From: Bacillus sp. ISL-45
GTDB taxonomy: Bacteria; Bacillota; Bacilli; Bacillales; Cytobacillaceae
Length of the DNA: 64,000 nucleotides
Direction: 5' to 3'
Assembly (NCBI RefSeq): GCF_018613195.1
Contig: NZ_JAGGQQ010000008.1
Span: 62,001-126,000, forward strand
Below the pieces are notes generated by a model, which was not told the DNA's origin, did no database searches, and saw only the letters and a program-made list of their open reading frames with translations. A program made the translations under genes and the position numbers. Positions 61,767 through 64,000 of this stretch are shown piece after piece; the first letter of the stretch is position 1, and each line of letters opens with the position of its first letter.

Positions 61767-63287
61767 TCAAGCTGCTTTCTTCTTCCGCAGTATCCCAAGC
61801 AGCTGCCTGAAGCCTTCTCGGTAGAAGAAGTAAATTCCAGCTGCATATAGCACTACGCCAAGCGGCACCAAAATGCCTAGCTGAATGAGCGAGTACAGTT
61901 CGGAAATCGGTGTGAACTGTTTGATCAAATAAATGGGAACCGCCATGATCAAAGTCGGCAGGATGACCCGCGCGAACAGATTGGCCAGCCTTAACCGCTC
62001 CGCCCGCTCAAAATCCTTATAAACAACAAACGTCGAAACTCCCAAATAATATATAGAAACGAGTGAGCTCGTCAGCGCGAGCCCCGGATATCCAAACGGT
62101 CCAACGAGAATCCAGTTGAAGATAAGGTTCAATACAATAGTCGTAATACTGATCCTCAACACAATCGCTGTCTTGCCGCGAGCGTACATCGATTTGGAAA
62201 CAATGTATTGCAACCCTTGAGTGACGATCAAAGGAATATAATAAACAAGTGCAATATACGTATTCTGTGTATCCTCTGCGGTAAAGCGCCCACGCTCGAA
62301 AACAAACGAAATCGCTTCCTTACCAACGAGGAGCAGGCCAACCGCTATCGGCAGCAATGTAACAAGCGTAATCTGCATGCCCATGAACACAGTTCCCTGG
62401 AACTTCTTGTGGTTGTCCACCTGTTCAGATAATAATGTAAAAATGATTGCTGCAACGGTCGTCGCATAAATCGCCTGCGGAATGCTCACCAGCAGGGAGG
62501 CGTTGTTTAAGTAAGTAACAGCACCGCTCTCGGTACCTGATGCAAATGACTTATTCACGAACATATTGATCTGCCCGACAACCGAATTCAGCAGCGCCGG
62601 TGCCAGCAGAACTAGGAAAGCTGAGCCAAAAGCCTTTTCCACCTTAACAGTCGGCTGCCACTCATACCCGTTCTTAAAAAGGAAAAAGAACTGGATGACC
62701 ATTCCGAGGAAGGTTCCGAAAATAAAACCGTATGCCAAGCTGTAAATTCCCCATTGATCGGAGAACAGCAGCGCAAAAACCGCACCCATCAAGGTTGCCA
62801 GCAATTTAGAAACCTGCGTAGGAACAAACACCCGCCGTCCCTGCAAATAAGATTCAAGAATACCGTTCACCGCGATTAAAGTCATGAACAGGAAAAAGAA
62901 CTGTGTAATTTCAACGGCTACTTCTTCTGTCGTCTCCGTCATGTTGCCATAAATCAGCGGCACAATATAAGGAACGAGGAAATAACCAGCGAGGGTCACA
63001 CCAAGGAATACTAAAAAAGTGCCATTCAAAATGCCATTTGCATTCCGATCCGTTTCCTCCGGGCTTTCCTTCCGTTTTTGCACGTACATAGGAAGGAATA
63101 CATTGTTGAACCCGCCAGAAATCATCGCTACTACGAGCGTAATGAAAGAAAAAGCCAGCAAATAGCCATCCGTGTATTCGCTTGCTCCGAACTCTCTGGC
63201 AATGATACTTTCCCGCAAAAAACCTGACAGCTTAAGAACCAGAGCCAGGAGGGTGATCCAAATGGCCGTTTTTTTCAATCCTGCCAT
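61767..63287 (-). CDS. MurJ/MviN-family lipid flippase
   Basis: A 506-residue membrane protein with about 14 helices. The N-terminus LSGFLRESIIAREFGASEYT and the later GILESYLQGRRVFVPTQVSK are typical of the MurJ/MviN branch of the MOP flippase superfamily, which moves lipid-linked cell-wall precursors outward. Whether it carries lipid II or a secondary-polymer precursor cannot be told. Position after the SLH genes and beside a glycosyltransferase suggests a role in the SLH-binding polysaccharide. It is downstream of, but separated by a terminator from, the glycosyltransferase gene. Confidence 0.9.
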   Translation of the reverse strand: MAGLKKTAIWITLLALVLKLSGFLRESIIAREFGASEYTDGYLLAFSFITLVVAMISGGFNNVFLPMYVQKRKESPEETDRNANGILNGTFLVFLGVTLAGYFLVPYIVPLIYGNMTETTEEVAVEITQFFFLFMTLIAVNGILESYLQGRRVFVPTQVSKLLATLMGAVFALLFSDQWGIYSLAYGFIFGTFLGMVIQFFFLFKNGYEWQPTVKVEKAFGSAFLVLLAPALLNSVVGQINMFVNKSFASGTESGAVTYLNNASLLVSIPQAIYATTVAAIIFTLLSEQVDNHKKFQGTVFMGMQITLVTLLPIAVGLLLVGKEAISFVFERGRFTAEDTQNTYIALVYYIPLIVTQGLQYIVSKSMYARGKTAIVLRISITTIVLNLIFNWILVGPFGYPGLALTSSLVSIYYLGVSTFVVYKDFERAERLRLANLFARVILPTLIMAVPIYLIKQFTPISELYSLIQLGILVPLGVVLYAAGIYFFYREGFRQLLGILRKKKAA

Positions 63288-63352
63288 ATCATTTCAGTCA
63301 CTTTCTATAAAAGAATTTTCATCAAAGCTCTAACATCACTTAAAAAACAGCC

Positions 63353-63387
63353 TAAATAAAAGTAAGGCGAAACAATGCCGCCTTACT
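63353..63387 (-). terminator. Terminator of the glycosyltransferase gene
   Basis: AGTAAGGCG/CGCCTTACT, 9-bp stem. TTTTATTT follows on the minus strand. Confidence 0.75.
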
Positions 63388-63429
63388 AGTTTCAAACTAT
63401 ATCATATCAGTAATCATGCTCACAAAAAA

Positions 63430-64000
63430 CTATTTACGGCCTAAAGCGCTCAAATAGATTTCTTCATATTTCTCAGCCGCGGCAATATGAGAGTATTCCT
63501 CTTCAATCTTCTGGCGAGCCTTCGCGGCGAATTCCTCACCTTTTTCAGGATTCTTCAATAAGAAAATGATCGCTTCCGCAAGCTCCTGGACGTTCTTCTC
63601 CTCAACAAGCAGGCCATCTTCTTTATCCACGATGATTTCCTTCAAGCCGCCAACTGCGCATGCAACCAGCGGTGAACCCGAACCCATCGCTTCAAGCGCG
63701 GAAATCGAAGTCGCTTCCTCAACACCCGCAGAGTGGACACTCGGCACAAGCGCAACATCGGCAAGCGCATAGTAGTCCTTAACCTTGTCGTGTGCAACAG
63801 CACCAAGCAGGTCAACCCTGTCCTCCAGTCCATTTTCAGCAACAATTTTCTTGATTTCTGACAACGCCTCGCCGCTTCCTGCATAGATTAACCTTGTGTT
63901 TGGAAATTCCTTCAGCACGGCCGGCATCGCAAGCGCAGGATAGATGACGCCATTCTTTTTCGTCAGGCGGCGCGGCACGAACAATATATGTTCATCCCGA
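63430..64000 (-). CDS. Group 1 (GT4-type) glycosyltransferase, C-terminal part
   Basis: Partial: the frame stays open to the window edge, so the N-terminal acceptor domain is outside. The 190 visible residues are the nucleotide-sugar-binding half of a GT-B enzyme: RLIYAGSGEALSEIKKIVAE, then DYYALADVALVPSVHSAG, and EEATSISALEAMGSGSPLVA with the EX7E acidic pair contacting the donor. The sugar is not evident. Together with the flippase it suggests synthesis of a wall polysaccharide. Confidence 0.92.
   Translation of the reverse strand, partial: RDEHILFVPRRLTKKNGVIYPALAMPAVLKEFPNTRLIYAGSGEALSEIKKIVAENGLEDRVDLLGAVAHDKVKDYYALADVALVPSVHSAGVEEATSISALEAMGSGSPLVACAVGGLKEIIVDKEDGLLVEEKNVQELAEAIIFLLKNPEKGEEFAAKARQKIEEEYSHIAAAEKYEEIYLSALGRK

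Noticed and set aside
45503-64000. Prophage or integrative element in the accessory part
   Set aside because: No integrase, transposase, phage structural gene or attachment-site repeat was seen.

Overview
The window reads as chromosome of a Bacillaceae endospore former close to Mesobacillus, Neobacillus or Bacillus. Strong GGAGG ribosome sites, frequent TTG and GTG starts and sporulation genes point to the group. The gene order atpC, ywzB, ywmB, murAA, spoIID, (ywnJ) spoIIQ, spoIIID, mbl, flhO, flhP, fabZ, ywpF, ssbB, ywqA, ywqB matches the Bacillus subtilis backbone. Species cannot be fixed from this sequence alone.

1-13.8 kb is bioenergetic. It holds the end of the F1Fo ATP synthase operon (atpG end, atpD, atpC), then an 11-gene complex I operon, nuoABCDHIJKLMN, with no nuoEFG, so the NADH-oxidising module is missing. 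NuoC has a long Ala/Lys repeat extension. 14-24 kb is core envelope and sporulation: YwzB, YwmB, MurAA, SpoIID, a NERD protein, a VanZ-like protein, SpoIIQ, the PBP3-type transpeptidase PbpC and a YwrD-like gamma-glutamyltransferase. 25-30.5 kb is a solute-uptake cluster behind a good CcpA (cre) site: a small membrane protein, the small (DUF4212) and large subunits of a sodium:solute symporter, a cNMP/CBS/nucleotidyltransferase regulator and a DnaQ-type exonuclease. 31-45 kb returns to the backbone: LysM protein, SpoIIID, Mbl, FlhO/FlhP behind a sigma-D promoter, an RNA polymerase-associated small protein, FabZ, a lipoprotein, YwpF, SsbB, YdcF-like, YwqA and YwqB.

45-64 kb is more accessory. 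It has a Yip1-type membrane protein with a membrane-fusion protein but no ABC partner, a frameshifted small membrane gene, an NlpC/P60 pseudoenzyme, an AtoE-like transporter, small ORFs, then five large secreted SLH proteins (DUF4855, amidase, subtilase, NlpC/P60, glucosaminidase). A MurJ-type flippase and a partial glycosyltransferase follow. Together these look like a surface-layer and cell-wall-remodelling locus.

The least explained signal is in the intergenic DNA. (i) Three arrays have a strict 20-21 bp period and related but different cores (CGCCAATAAAA, TATCTCCGGTT, GGAGATTAA). (ii) Seven long, near-perfect palindromes share the fixed core GGGGGTCWGACCCCC. Their arms differ but stay complementary, and all lie between 47.4 and 61.8 kb just after genes, one of them starting on a stop codon. 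(iii) Copies of a larger Bacillaceae repeat occur, one inside the atp operon. (iv) Three imperfect short tandem duplications have periods of 36, 47 and 50 bp. No CRISPR array, rRNA, tRNA, transposase or prophage gene was seen.
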